Shown here piece by piece: positions 1-13,800 of a DNA stretch of 64,000 nucleotides. Made by a program: the position numbers and the translations under genes. This DNA comes from Tigriopus japonicus (taxonomy: Eukaryota > Arthropoda > Copepoda > Harpacticoida > Harpacticidae). The DNA is taken from the NCBI GenBank assembly GCA_010645155.1, contig JAAGOF010000070.1, forward strand, positions 323,947 to 387,946, written 5' to 3'. Below the pieces are notes generated by a model that worked only from the letters and a program-made list of their open reading frames with translations, did no database searches and had not been told where the DNA came from. The number at the start of each line of letters is the position of its first letter. Positions within the stretch are counted from its first letter, which is position 1.

Positions 1-3000
1 ATTTGAAGACCAACTGGAAGTTTCATGCTTCTAAGACCTCGTCGTCTTTAAATGTTCCATTCTTTATACTTGAAGGCATTCACACGAGACACACCTCCTC
101 CAAGTCCTATACATGTAAATACACGATGGGAAGGTGTCGCAATTACTGCCAATCGTTTTCAGTCATGGATGCTTGTATTTATTGTTGTCAACGAGCTCCA
201 CAGGATGCCCAGTCATCTTGTTGGGCGATTCTTTGTTTCCAAGCTATCTAAACAACAGCAGGCCCTGTCATTCATTTCGAGACATGGAACGTTTGCTCAT
301 GTTGCGTTAGACGTGTGCCAAATTCGCGCCATCATCTCGGAAATTCCTACCTTTAGTCACCGCAACAAAATAGACACATCTCCATTTGTGGGGAACGTGT
401 CCCCAAGAACTTGGGGGTGTTGGGAGCGAGGTGAGAAAGGGATTATGAACGATTTGGACCGATTCAGAAGGCAACATGGACCTAGACCCCACTGTTTTAT
501 TCAAACCACTTACTTTTTTTCATGTACCGTATGTGCATTGGTGTTCCCCAGTTTTTTGCACCCTCTTCTTCTACTATTCCAACCTTGGCCAACTCTGACG
601 TTCCGTAGTACGGATCACAGTAAAGCATATTTTTTTTCAATTGTAACAATAGTTGGACAAGTTCAAGCCTGAATCACTGATCTTCCCAAGTGACAAGGAA
701 CATTTTTTACATGTCTTCGGTATTCGTTACAAATGGGTTCAAACATCCTGGCTCTTGTGCTGGAGGATTTACGCTCATCTACAACGACTACTACTGCTAC
801 TTTTACTTCTACTTTCGTAACTGGCCAAGCTCTCGTTGTCGTTGTTGATGTCTTTGCCTGGACTTTTCAAAGTGGTCCAGGTGCTTCTCATAATGTGAGA
901 GACACCCGTCAACCTGCATTCCCGTCGACACATTGACGAATGTCCTTTGGCCTAATCTCGAAATTCTTGAAGCGCACTGACGTACAAATAAAAGTCCCAA
1001 TGGTAGCAACAGGGCTCCCTTCGGACTGGGACCAATTTGGGGCCATGGATGTTCCCTTGAAATGACGAGGATTCCGTTCATTTCCGTCTTCTCCCCCATT
1101 GTCCATTTGCCGGACAGGTAAGTATGACAAGAGTGGAACCGACTAATGTGGGTCCACTCTCGATACTCGTCGTAGCTTGTTGTACTTTATCGCTTTCCGT
1201 CGTGTTCCATCCATCGATGGATGTTGAGGGTGGGTGCAGATATGCCGGGGCAATGAAGGGGCAACGCCTATTAACTTGATTGTACTTCCTTCGACGTGTG
1301 TGTTTATGAGCGTGTGTTTCGGGATGTCGAACTTTGGCCCCCACGACCCTCGAGTTTGTTCAAGAATGCGTCCCATTTTTGAGTTGCACTTACCCTTTCT
1401 TTGGATTGGCCATCTGTCCTCGACTCTACCTATGTGGACTGACCCAGCTATGTACTGTAGGTTCAAAAATGAGTGTTCTGTGGAAGCCATCGATCGAGAG
1501 TGTTGAACAGCGCTCTGCGCATGTCAGGGGTCACGGAGCGCTGAGGAATGTGTGTGACAAAGCACTTTCCAATTGGCGATCGAGGAACATCCCATTTCCA
1601 CGGATTAAAGGGCCGAGGATTAATATATTGGAAGGGGAGAAGTGAGACGTAGTTTTTGAGGCGAAGCAATGAGCTTCTTAAAGCGAGTCAATTGGACAAA
1701 TATGATCCTCATCTCGAGCTAGCTCTCTGTGTCTTTGGTGTGTCTTTGGCGCTCCCGGTTCCTTCGTTCGTTCGTTCGTTCGTTCGTTTGCTTACTTTCC
1801 CGGTATGGGGTAGTAATAGGTTAGCGGGAGGAATAGGATCTTGCCTTCTAGTATGTACCTCTAAGCACAGTCCTTGCTTGTCCAGTGTGTCGTGGACTTG
1901 GATTGAAAGTTGGGCTCGGTCGAAAACAGATGAGCTGCTGAAAGGATGTCCTCGGCTTAAATGCCACAACTTCACTTCAGCTCCGTCAAGTCCGTCGCGA
2001 GATCGTGATCATGGCAACCGGCTGGTAAAATACAAATCTTAGGTTATTGCGTGCTTCTTCTGATTTCGTGTTTAGACGAGAAGGATCGCTCAAGCCGTTG
2101 TCTCTCGGGGAAAACGAAAACGAAGTGGGGGAATCCAACTTTTTTTCTTTCTCTCTCTCTCTCTCAACGCCCAAACTGAGTGAGTGAGTGAGTCTGGCCC
2201 ACTTGGAGAGCTTCGTTTTTAATCGCGGCAAATTTCAGAGTTGTCACCCGCTCTTGATTTGTGACTTTTTGTCAGCGGTGGTGGCAACGATTGATCGCTC
2301 AATACAGACCCACCGTACCTACTACCTACCTACCTAGAGAGATACTACATGTTCTCTTCTTAGACTCGAGTCCACATGAGAACGAGAGAGTTAGAGCATG
2401 CCAAACACTCCTCTGAAAACGAGCAAAGAGTCACTCGAATCCTCAAATCCCACGTTCTGAACTAAGGCACTAGGATGTACGAATGTAGAGAACGAAAGAA
2501 GTCTATGAATCGCGAGTTGATCTTTTTGCGCCAGCAGAAAATCATAGTGCGTGATATGTGCAATAATATCGATGTGTCATAACCTATAACAAGCTATCAA
2601 AAGTCGTTTGAGATTGTTAGCTAAAACATCGAGCAATTCAGTGGCGGCCTTACTAATAATCTGAGCAGTGTATGGTCCAACATTCTTTCAGGTCAAATGG
2701 AGAAACCCTTGTAGCAAAAAAGCAAATGGACAACCCTTTAGGATGTCAATGAAGTCTTCAAGGACAAAGGTTTTGAATGTTTTGATATCCTACTCAAAGT
2801 TCGCAAATCGAACCAAATCGAGAGGCAAGAAATCATTGTTCCACATGTGTTCAAAGTGACAAGTAAGAGCGATTGAATCTTCGGACATGATTATTAAGAT
2901 GAATGACCATTGGACCCAAATAGCAGTACGGATTACTTGGCAATGGGACCAAGAAAAGCAACACTCCTTCAAAAAATCCCACCTGAAGAAAACTCTGGCC

Positions 3001-4829
3001 GGGGAACACGATGAAAACGAAATCATCGTCGTCGTCCTCCTCCCAGAAGACGACAGTGACTAAGGTAAACGACAATTTCTTCTGTGTAAACTGTCAAGAG
3101 GATATTTCAAGGTGTTTAGAGGGGAACCCGTCCCAGACCCTTTGGAACGAACGAAACATCATTTTCCATCACACCACCGGTGGGTGCGTGCACTTATGAA
3201 CTTCAAACAGTTGTACAGTACATAGTGGGTCTCTATTTTTTCGCGATCGAGGGTGGACATGGAATGATGGGATGGGATAACGAGCGGTTCTTTAGGGCCA
3301 ATTAGAACGTGTGGACACCTCCTTCCACGTTTCATTTATCAACCGGATAATAATGGTAAAGCGTACTACAATTGGTGTACGTACGTACGTCTGGTGAGTT
3401 TTGAATGCATCGTCGTCGCACCTTCAGAGACGGGAATACTCGACGTAATGACCGGAGATCCGAGAGGTGACAAACAAACTCCTAGGGCGGATCATTGGCA
3501 GGCGAGGTGGCCAGAAAAGTCTGAAATTAAGCCAACGACGTGCCAACGAGAAAGATGTGAGAAGTTCGGCCCACTTCATTGCAGAGCGGGTACTACCACT
3601 TTGAAAGCCAACAGGGTTTTCAAGTGTGGAAACGGGGTGGGAGAGTGGGTCCCTCGGCTGCAGATTGGTCGATTGAGCACCCGCGGAGGATCCCGTACCA
3701 CAAATCATCAAGTACTTTTTTAAACTTGCCAATTACTCATAATTAGTCATCACAACTTGTGTTTAAAGTTCATCCATCCTTGGGTAAATAAATAATCCGA
3801 GAAGTTGGCACCTGGGCAACTTTCATAATCACACAGTGTCACCGCCAAATCCCAATCCCCCTCGGATCATCATCATCATTATCGCCAAAGGAGACAGTTT
3901 GTCAGTTTCATCTTCAGCATTACTGTGACTATAGACAAATACGTACAAAATACGTACAGTAAATAAAGTGTGTTCACGGCAAACCTGCCGGTCAACATCT
4001 CAACTTTCAAAACGATACGATTTCAAGTGGATGACCGATGGTAAATTGGATTGGTCGTTGGTTGTACATAGTTGGAAATGACGACGATGATGATGATGAC
4101 TGTCAGGTCGCAAAGCATCCATCCAGCATCCACTGCTCATTGAGGTCCAATCAAGAAGGAATTTCTGATCATATGAAGTGTTCAAAGTGTCAAACTGGGA
4201 AATAAACCATTCTTCAATTTCAAGCACCAACTACAGTCCTGGATCAGAAACCTCCGAACAAGGTCCCTTGTTGATAAGGAACGATTATCGGCATCTGGAC
4301 TGGACCAAACGTAGGACGGTAGATGGTTTTGGCTAAATGATGGCCAGCCTCATTCTGTACTGCTTTATGGAGATGAAAAATGATGCTGACTGACACTTAT
4401 CATCATCATCATCATCATCATGGTCGTCGTCGTGATCCACGATGTGAGCCCCATCAACATCACTGCCAGAAAGGTGGCAGGAATCAAACCCATAGTTTGA
4501 TCGAGTTCCGAAATGTGGCACCCATAAGTAAGTAGCAGGAAGATCGTAAGTATGTGATGCTACATACGAACGAACGACTACGTACATTGCCATTGAGCTA
4601 TTATTGGATACAAGTTATGATTGCCACATAGCCGGCGGGCCAAGAAAGGCAGTTCTGATTAAATCAATGCCCGTCACATAATTCAGATCATTAAACAGGT
4701 CCCAGAGTGGATTGAGTGCCTCTGTTATTGTGGCTGGATAACGATTTCATTGAGGGCACTTGTCTGTCTACGTACTGTATATGCGTTGAGACTCGAGTTG
4801 CTCGCCTTCTTACTTGCTTTGGTGCTTGT

Positions 4830-4861
4830 CTGGTTGGTTGGTTGGTTGGTTGGTTGGTTGG
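4830..4861. repeat. (GGTT)n tetranucleotide microsatellite
   Basis: About eight near-perfect GGTT units lie in tandem. The same motif or its complement recurs at 30.65, 31.26, 33.62, 34.86 and 40.66 kb, so it is a favoured simple repeat of this genome. Confidence 0.9.
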
Positions 4862-5430
4862 ACTTCGAGCGGAGCTGACGTGCTCCTTCAGCTGTCATTG
4901 CAATCACACATCATCTCAATGCAGGCGGTCCATCCTCCAATGCCATCTCACCAACGGAGGGTCCATCACCGTCATCATCACCATCACCATCATCATCCCT
5001 CGTTCCCTCCCCCTTCGCCTCCTCCTTCTCTCGGGGCCAATGACGAGCAAAAACAGATATCCAAACCGCCAGCCACATCCCGGACCAAAACCGACCTTTT
5101 TCCACTTTGATGAATCCAATGGTCCAGGATCTATCTTAGCCTTTCTGATGGGGAGAGAGCAAGCAGGGGCCAATCAAAGCTTTGTCAAAGTTGACTGCTA
5201 CCCCAATGTTGGTCAGATCGAGGAAAAGTCCCCAGTTTGGCTGAGATCGGGGGTAATTCTTGATGAAGGTTGTTCTTCTCCGGAATCCGTGATGACTTGC
5301 AGAAATTTGTGACATTTTCAAGTTTTGATGATGACTCCACTGACGACGACGTCGACGCCAGAGACAACATCACCTCCAGTTCCATTGCTTGCTATCGAAA
5401 ACGAGCGCAGTCAGTTCATCATCCATGGAG

Positions 5431-5465
5431 ATGAACGAACGAAAGAACGAACGAAGGAAGGAAGG
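5431..5465. repeat. GAAC/GAAG tetranucleotide repeats
   Basis: A purine-rich run of GAAC units passes into GAAG units. It is related to the TTCG-type array at 1762-1789, which reads GAAC/CGAA on the other strand, and to the one at 39153-39191. Confidence 0.8.
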
Positions 5466-5858
5466 GAATAAAGGACGCCGGCGATGACTGACTGACTGCA
5501 TGGAAAAAGGCGCGAGGAGTTGTTCTCGTTCAAGTCCAATCCAAGACGAATGATAATGATCAGATCGAGAAAATAATCCAGGCCAACAACGTCCAACATG
5601 GATTCGGGTAGTCAAAGAGTTTGTAGTTCTAAAAGACGCCAGAACTGAGTACTACAATCATATACTCCTATTTCAAAAGGAGCATGTTAGCACTCGCTGA
5701 TTTTTGCATACACGTTTCCTTGTTTTTTTCCCCCATTCATTTCAAAGAAACTAGATTTGATCCTTTCAAGGGTCCAGTTAGAGAGAGACGATTCTGGCGT
5801 GAATCCTCTGGAATTAGCCTAGATTATGACATTGATTATTCTATCGACGGCTCTAGTT

Positions 5859-6066
5859 CAGGCGTTGGCATCATTTTTGGGGTTAAGGCCCACCAATTTG
5901 ACTTTGTGTAGTCAGGGGCCCTCCAAACAAATCCTGGTAAGGTCATGGGCCCACATATCTATTATCCAAGAGCTCTGGGCTCTTTACTACAGTACAAGGG
6001 ATGCTCTCGGGCCCATTATTTTGGACTCTCCCCAAAGCTCCTGGGCCCACCGGCTGCCGACCCTTG
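5859..6066. mobile_element. hAT-like MITE, copy 1 (about 208 bp)
   Basis: A short non-autonomous element whose ends are degenerate inverted repeats of the CAGGGGTCGGCAACC type. It is flanked by a perfect 8-bp target duplication, CTCTAGTT, at 5851-5858 and 6067-6074. The body is rich in GGGCCCAC-like words and aligns by eye with the copies at 30067-30313 and 56486-56694. An 8-bp duplication with a TCTAGA-like target core is typical of hAT transposition. The element encodes no protein. Its right target duplication touches another MITE at 6072. Confidence 0.85.
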
Positions 6067-6071
6067 CTCTA

Positions 6072-6288
6072 GTTATTAGGCTGCATGTTAGCACATCTAA
6101 TTCTGAAAGCGAGAGTAGAACAAAATCAAGCCAGAGTAATTAATGAGCGTCAAGTATGTACTCACCCCAGGTGCTGTGTTTGAAACACATCAGCTGTCGC
6201 GAGTCTTTACTGGACAATCCTTGATCTGACTTGATTTTGCTATACTCTCGCATTTTGAATTAGGTGCGTTAACATGCGGCCTAATAAC
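6072..6288. mobile_element. MITE with long (about 59 bp) terminal inverted repeats
   Basis: The left arm (6072-6130) and the reverse complement of the right arm (about 6230-6288) agree over about 59 bp with roughly ten mismatches. The outermost bases are GTTATTAGGC on the left and GCCTAATAAC on the right. If the element proper starts at TTAGGC, it is flanked by TA on both sides, as in Tc1/mariner-derived MITEs; that assignment is inference. The centre (about 100 bp) is unique and noncoding. It abuts the hAT-like copy 1. Confidence 0.75.
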
Positions 6289-6299
6289 GAGAGGATCGA

Positions 6300-9200
6300 T
6301 CAAAATCAGTCAAAAGGAGGAACCGAGCGATCGGAATTCGAAATCAACATCGTATCGAAGGAGTCTATTTAATGAAGACAAGCTATTGAGCTTGTTGAAA
6401 AATATGGACTCATTACTTCGTCTTTACATTTCTAGGTTTTAGGACGACTAGAATATTTAATTGATTTGCTTTGGTCAAATATTTTTTAGACTTCCATTTA
6501 CTACGGAAAAGTTGTTGTTGAGCAAATGCAAAGCCCCCAATTAGGAACCGAATAACGCTGACTCGATCCATCACTAGTATCTACGAGCCATTCTTTGTAA
6601 GACATGTTTTCCATGGAATGAAAATGAATCATCGGACTATTTCAATCTCGAATCACTGCTTTTTGTGTTAAGGGACTAGCACTAAATAAATTTCAAACCT
6701 CGCTTTCGTTTTTCTTATTGCGAATCCGTGTGCTGAGTGTTTTAATTTGTTTACTGATGGAATCAGACGAATCTCCTTTGTCAGCTCCATTATTATCATT
6801 TCGTTTCCAATGCAATGCACGGTAACCGAGTGAGTGAGAAAGAAAGAAAGAGTGCCATGCTGAAACCACTAACCAAGCCAGCAAGCTCTTCAACTCGTTC
6901 GTCTTTGGCTGGCAAAGTTGGCGGAGCCGTTTTGTTCGTTCTCATTCTGGTATCTTTATATTCATCAAAATCCGAAAATTACGAGACATGTCGCTCGTAA
7001 ATATTCGCCAGCTCGCGTATTCGTGAGCCACTTCTACCTCCAAGATCATCGCTCTCTCTCTCTCTCTCTCTTTCTTTCTCTTTCTGAATCTCTTTCGTCA
7101 TGCCAGAAACTGGCAGAGTTGAGCAACTTCCAAAGGGTTGCTCGCTCACTCGTTTGCTTGACGCCAATTTGAGAAGAACCAGTTCAATATTCCGCAAGTT
7201 GGAACTGAACCTGCAGGTCGTCAATTCATTAGTGAGTTTCGCAAACAACCATCCAATCTTAAGTTGGATTTTCATAAATTTACACCTGGTGTTATAATTG
7301 GGTCAAATTTGACAAGAAAGTGTTGAACCCTTTGGAATTCTTACGCTATTCTTTATCAATAAACACAGTTTGTTTTCTGCAAAAAAACAGGGGTGTCCCT
7401 ACTCTCTATCTACTAAATATCTAATCCCACGAGTTCAAATTTCTCTTAAGTAAGCAAAGTTCACTTCAAGGCATATTTAAAAATAGAAAGAATGAATGGA
7501 ACCAAAACTTTCATGTCAAACATAATAAATAGGAGAACAAACAACCGGTCTTTTTCTTCACTTTCCGCAATGAGAGGCATATGCTAATATTTTCAAAAAT
7601 GTAAACTACCTCATAAATCTGAACAAAATACTAACGATGACAAAATTGTTTACGAAACAGTAATCCGTCAATCAAATTGAGTGCTTGTATCACTGACTTT
7701 GTTATAAATTGCTTTTTAGCTCACATTATTGGATGGTTTTCTTGTTCCGAAAGTTCCAGTATTGTGCGTAGACGAATATTTTAAAGATTTACTAATACCA
7801 ATCGAAAGTCGGTTTTGAATCCAGTTACAAGCCCTCAGTTTTATGCCAATGTTTTTGTCCCGTGATCAAGAGTGGTTGTTCTCACTCATGCAAAATCTAG
7901 TCGTTAATAGGTGCTCGTTAATATTGCATGTGCGTGTGAATATGTAAAAATGAAACTTTGACCGTATGATTGATGTCCGTTTGGTATGCCTTGGACAATA
8001 ATCACATTCCTCACGGATGTCAAGACAACGCTTTCAGTTCTAAGTACCAACGTCCACCGTAATACTTGATCCATTCGCGGAACGTTTCCCGTTCAGTTCT
8101 GGATTAAACTACGTACGGAAGAGTGTTGGTTGGCTGGTGGACTCGCTCTTTTCGGTCCGGGGTTGGCCAATTTTCATCGTTTTTTTCTTCTTCTTCTTCT
8201 TCTTTACTTGATGAACTCTAAATTATGACGGCCATTAAGAATGATTTGCATCTGGAGCTGTTCGAGCGGATCCCGCGTGGTTGTCCGCCCCGACCGTACG
8301 AAAAATGATGATGATGAGGATGATGATAATAGTGATGAGCGACGTTGTCGACGCTCTACTCGCCATCCTTCATGCCGGCTTCATCCTTGTAAAGACGCCC
8401 GTAGTCGGTTGGTTGGTAGATAGAAGTCGTCGATTCCCCTTTTGTGAAGTTGTCCGTCTTGATTCGTCCGTTCGTCACTCACTCCTTTCACGGGAACACA
8501 GGACGTCTAAAACGTTGGACAAGATCTCGGGACTGTCTTTGCCGGGATGCAGAATTTGGTACAGTAATTACCTGGAAATTGAGCTTTAGGCACTTTTGAT
8601 TAATTTTCAATTTTCAGTTCAAGGAGCCATTTTAAAAGACCAAAATGGGGAATTGAGTTTCAGATGCTCTTCGATTAAACAAGTTCTATCCATGCTCAAT
8701 TACCACCTTTTAGATGGTAGAAAGCATGGCCGCATTTCAAAAAACTTCACCGCAAAAGCGGTGCTCCAATATAATATTTTTATAGGATGATCCTGATCCC
8801 TAGTAATTGTTATTACTAATTATAAGCACTCTTTGAACTGAATATCCATCTCCTTGGTCCATTGTTCGTGGCGTCTCTTTGTTTAGGAGCTTTTTTGCCG
8901 GGTTGTTGAAGAAGTGGGAATCGAGAAATGATGTCTCCTGGAGGTCGTAAACCAACGTGGATATCTCTATACCAGTGCAATGCCCAGGAGACATGTACAC
9001 ACACACACACACACATACTCACACACTCCCCAAGATGAGCCTGAGTGAGTTGCAATTCCGCCTCCGTTGGTTCAAACCAAAACCTCCGCAACCAACTAAC
9101 CAGGCAGCCGTCCATCTCTCTGCTATCCTACAAAGTTAGTCGGTTCTGATGCATAAACATGGTATTTAAAGCATCACCCTCCAACAAGCCAGCAGCCATC

Positions 9201-10850
9201 AGTTCACAATGGGAGGCAGCAGTCGCATTACGAGGACTAGTACACGAACTAATCCATGTGTTTGAACCTGACGAAGTCGTCAATGAAGCTGATGGCGAGA
9301 ACCGAGCGAGACGGGCACCAAGATGAACCACCAAAAATTATAGACACGGAATGATCCTCATAAGTTTGACTCGGGCTAAAGCCAACCACTTCAAATGAGC
9401 GGTTAGCCGGGAAAGGCGGAAATTAATGCAAAAGCCCGAGGAACACATGAGGGGGATGTACGAAATTGAAATCGCTTCAATGGCTTTTTCATACACGTAC
9501 GTGTATTTGAACCAACCAAGGGGAGATCCAAAACGAAGAAGAAGAGGAAAAAAACGAGTCATTGCGAGAAATCCATCGTCTCGATACGCAATCAAGGCTG
9601 GTTGCATTTGATGAGATCGCCGCCGAGATCGAAACTCGTCTCCGTTGTCGATCTCAAGTAAAGTGATGGACAGATCTGCTTGGTCATCACTTGCACTAGA
9701 ATTTGAAAAGGATCCTTTGTCGAGGATCCACGAGAGAATAGCTCCCTATGTACGTACGTCCATACATGGTTCTCCCATGCACGGACCCTATCTAGTGTAC
9801 GTATGTACCCCCGGTACCTGGTCCCTGGTTCGTCCTACTGCAAAGTTACGTGCTACTCGTAGTACCTCCGAGTTCTGGTGATTGTAAGTAAGTGAGAGCG
9901 GAATGTGCCACATCACCTCGTCATCACACACATTGACGGACCTACAACAGAACACACTAGCCCAATCCAAACGCAGACTGAGACACAAGGATCGAAAACC
10001 ACGGGTGATGAGCACGCTTACATCTGCCTAGAGTACGTCTTCTTGGAAATCTCTCGAGAGCTCTTTTAGGCAGCATCACAATCGTCGGCCATTCGAGTGA
10101 AAGCCTGGTATTATGTCCGTGCAGACGTACCAATTCACGGGGGGGGGGAATGTTCAAAGGTAGGAGGATCCCACTAACGTCCATACTAGGAGAGACACAA
10201 TTCAGCGGAGTGCTCAAAGTCATCTGATCCATGCTGGACAAATGACAATCTCGCCAGTGGCAAGGGAAGATATTGTAACACATTCTTGAGCTAGGCCAAG
10301 AATTCAAGCCCGTTTTAATTGCACACGGTGGACGATTTGGGGTAATTGGCCATTATCAATTATGAATTACTATTCCAAAATGGACGTCGATCAAGCAAGC
10401 ACCCAGAACTGCCCGATATGGTGGGGATTTTTGTGTTCCCTGCATGACAAGTCTCTCCCAAAGAGGTTGAACATTTCGGCAAAAATGATTGAAAAAGGAA
10501 GGCAGACGAGCTCTCCTCTGATCTGTAATTACAATGAGGGACGACAATAGGGTACTTTCCTGGTGATCATTACCAGTTCATTGTGGATGTGTTGTCGGAT
10601 CTGGCTCTACAGTGCTCTATGTACAACACTCACCGGACAAGTAGGAGTCTCACACTCACTTATATACGTTGAAGAACAGACGTACAATACATGCATGGAG
10701 GGGGTATAAGTAGTACAACAGTAGCGGCTTCTCCTTCTTCTTCTTCTTCTTGTTCCTCCTTCACTACCGCAACCATCACATTCAACAAATTGTCAAGTGT
10801 TGATGGTAATGATGATGAGCCTGAAGTCGACGGCTTTTGCATTCAGCTCC
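6300..10850. other. Noncoding stretch with simple repeats
   Basis: No gene is supportable. Microsatellites: CT/CTTT at 7051-7090, CTT at 8181-8205 and a CA run at 8996-9015. A 66-codon minus-strand ORF at 6693-6893 starts with a hydrophobic, signal-like stretch but has no other support. A run of nine or ten G lies near 10140-10149. Confidence 0.45.
8996..9015. repeat. (CA)n dinucleotide microsatellite
   Basis: About ten uninterrupted AC units. Confidence 0.9.
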
Positions 10851-10852
10851 TC

Positions 10853-13800
10853 TTATTCAGTCCCAAAACCTGTCGCCGTTCGTCGAGCTATCCAGGCAAG
10901 ATTCCTCGCGGCTCTGATGACAGTAAGATTTATTATGCTTGTCTTTATGATTTTGAAACCAGAACACAAAGATCACCAACTTACCAACCGCTTTCAGACA
11001 CATTGCCAGTCCGTCAAAGACATAATCAAGAAACGAAAAAAATGAACCAATCTCATCGCTGAATGGAATTGCCTGAGAAGACACACCGAGCACTTCTTTT
11101 TGTCATGAAGGGTATCAATGCAATCATGAAACGTACCGAGTTGCGATCCTCATATGATTGATCTGAGTTTTTGGTGTCATCCTCGGAAACATCCTCGAAG
11201 TAGTAATTAATCGACTTAGTAATGACTGCCATTAAGATCGCCGTTGTCATTATGATCATCATCACTATCAGGATTTCGCTCCACAAGGAAATGGGTAGAA
11301 CGCACTGACGGGTTTGATTCATGGTTTCATCCCGCAGAGCTCGGCGCTCTACTTCTTCGGCAAGGAAACTAGCCTGTAATAATAATCGTACTACATACAA
11401 TGATTCCACCACTACCATGATGATGATGATAACAACAACAACGACTAGTAATGATCAGCTGTCGTCAAGTATCGTCAAGGGGAGCACAGTCAAGAGGCCG
11501 ATTGATCTAGTGGAAAAAGTCACACCTTGATAGCGGGAGAAGAGGAGGCAAGAGACGGGAAAAGTTCCTGAAGTCCCTGACATGGATCATTTTTCATACG
11601 TTTCAAAAGTCGATTGTTCTGATGATGACAAAGAATAGCCATCCATCCGGGGGCCCAGAGGTTTGACGGGTGACAATCGGGCTTGCTTGGCACATTCCTC
11701 CCCGCCTCAATGTCCTACTGACTTGAGAACTCACTCATACCAAGGGACTTTTTGAGAATCGGCTTCGACGTTTTTGGTCCGCCTTTGGGAGCCTTTTTGG
11801 CCATTCAGGCGCCTCCTCTAGAAATCATGTGGATATGATCCACAAGCAAGAAGGCCAAGTATACCGACCGATGAGCCAAGGCAAAGAACGGGTGGGGTGC
11901 CGATGAACAAGCCATCAGTTGGTAATGATTTCCTGTCGGAAAGCCGTTTGCTCCGACAGGGAATCCAAGTGCCAAAATTGCTCCGTGAGTTCCAGGGTTG
12001 TCAGGGATAGTGGTTGTTTCGACCGTAAGATCTCCGCTCAAAAATCAGTAATACTGAGGGTAAGGGCATCCAGTGCTAGGTATAAGAGTGAAAAAAAAAA
12101 ACAATTAAGATTTCTTTTGCCTGGGATGGTTACAAGAGTGTCCGAAATAAAAGCAAAATGGGAATCCTGGTCTTTTTTTCTCTCGAGTTTATTGGATGCC
12201 ATCAAACTTTCGGACGATGACAAATTATTCCAATGTATAACAAATGGATCATCACTCGTATCGAACAAGTTCAATTCCTCATCAACATCGAGGTCTTTGC
12301 CTGAAGAAATGCCTTCAATCGATCTCACACCCAACCAACCCAAGAACAAAAACGGAGAGATTCCGGACAAAGTAAACCAGGGAGGCAAGGCGATTTGCCT
12401 CACTAGTTTTGCTTGGAGGTCTCGAGAACCTAAGCCGACCAGAATCTGGCTCGAAATGGTTCACTATTACATTCATGGGAAATGGCTCTGTCTATCTTGA
12501 TTGGTTTACCAGTGTCGATAATCACAATGGATTCATTATGACTCCTCCTGATCTTATTGCGGTGGCGGCACTGGCCGCGGTGGGTTGTTGTTCTCCTGTC
12601 GGTTATTAATGATCTTAAAACTCAATTCAACAAATTTTCCCACTTTCCACCAAACACAAAACAATGGATGGATTGAGAGTCCGTCACGAAGTTAGTTGGT
12701 CGACCTGCGGCTCTCTTTTCACTCCAAGATTTATCGAGCCGTATTATGTATTGACATGTCGAACCACGGGATTTGGCATTTTTCGAAACAATATCAATGG
12801 AAACCCTGGGACAAAGTAAGTTTGTCAACTATTTTGGCGCGAAATCGATGGTGAGGCGGTGAGGCCCATGAACTTGTGTTAGAATCAGGGCGGTAACGGC
12901 CCCGTAATGGCCTTGATTGTTGGCGTAAAAGCCCTCACGATTTTCTGCCAGTCGGGTCTGGTTGGTGTGGTGATAAACTTGTCATGTTCAATTCACTCAT
13001 TCGTCATGAACTTCGGGGATCTGATGATCTCATTTCAAGCACAGCCATCTCGAGGATCAAACACTGGGGTGAAAGAAGTGTGACTAAAATGATAATTTTC
13101 AAAATTGCTCCGACGTGACAAACTGCCGAGATGGTCATCTGACAAACCGCATGACGAGAGCTTCCTACTAATACCTAGTACCTTCCAACCAGCCAACCAA
13201 CCAGACTCCTTCATGCAACTGTATAGATGAGTCTGCTATTTGGAAGAAAATCCATCGAGTTGTTGTGGTTTTGACTTTGTACACAAACACACATGGACAA
13301 AGAACCTTCATATGGCACACTGCACATTGCAGATTGCGCTAATGAAAAATCACGCGAATCTGCCGTCCATATTTATCGACAGTCATTTTGTTGGTTTTTT
13401 GAAGTTAAAGTTTTATTTGGTTCTAAAGGTGGACGTTATAACGGAAAGGGAGTGATTCCACGTTGCTGACCTGTCCAGTATTTGAATTGACCGCGGCAAT
13501 CGGAAAAAAATGCACACCCGTATGTACGTATGATCGTCTCTCGAAGGAGTGAAAGGTTGGTGGATCTTCTCGGTTGGTTCTCCTTCACTTCATCGTAATA
13601 TCAAACCCTCTGTCATGGTTTATCTTGTCTTGAGGCCCGGTCTTCTTGTGCTGGTTCTGTGAAGAAAGAGACGTCAGTTGTCGTCTACCCTGATGGATGA
13701 GTATCCATTTGACTTTGACGAGGAGATCGTTACACCCTGACAGAGCCATTTATCTGCTATAATACCACCAGAGCCACTCACTCCCAGGAATAGCAGTCAG

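Larger units (their letters stand above)
1..5850. other. Gene-poor, microsatellite-rich stretch; no supportable gene
   Basis: I find no convincing coding exon here. The longest open frame (52-672, +) has no recognisable motif, no codon-like character and no matching splice partners. The stretch holds many short tandem repeats: TTCG units at 1762-1789, CT at 2149-2165, GTGA at 2178-2193, ATC at 4400-4421, GGTT at 4830-4861, CATCAC-type at 4967-4997 and GAAC/GAAG at 5431-5465. It may be intergenic or intronic DNA of a gene that extends beyond the left edge. Confidence 0.5.

Noticed and set aside
52..672. 206-codon plus-strand ORF
   Set aside because: No domain, uneven composition and no codon-like pattern; likely chance.
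11919..12500. 193-codon plus-strand ORF
   Set aside because: It overlaps the minus-strand exon at 12300-12134, which has splice sites and phase agreement with its neighbours; the plus ORF has no motif or partner.
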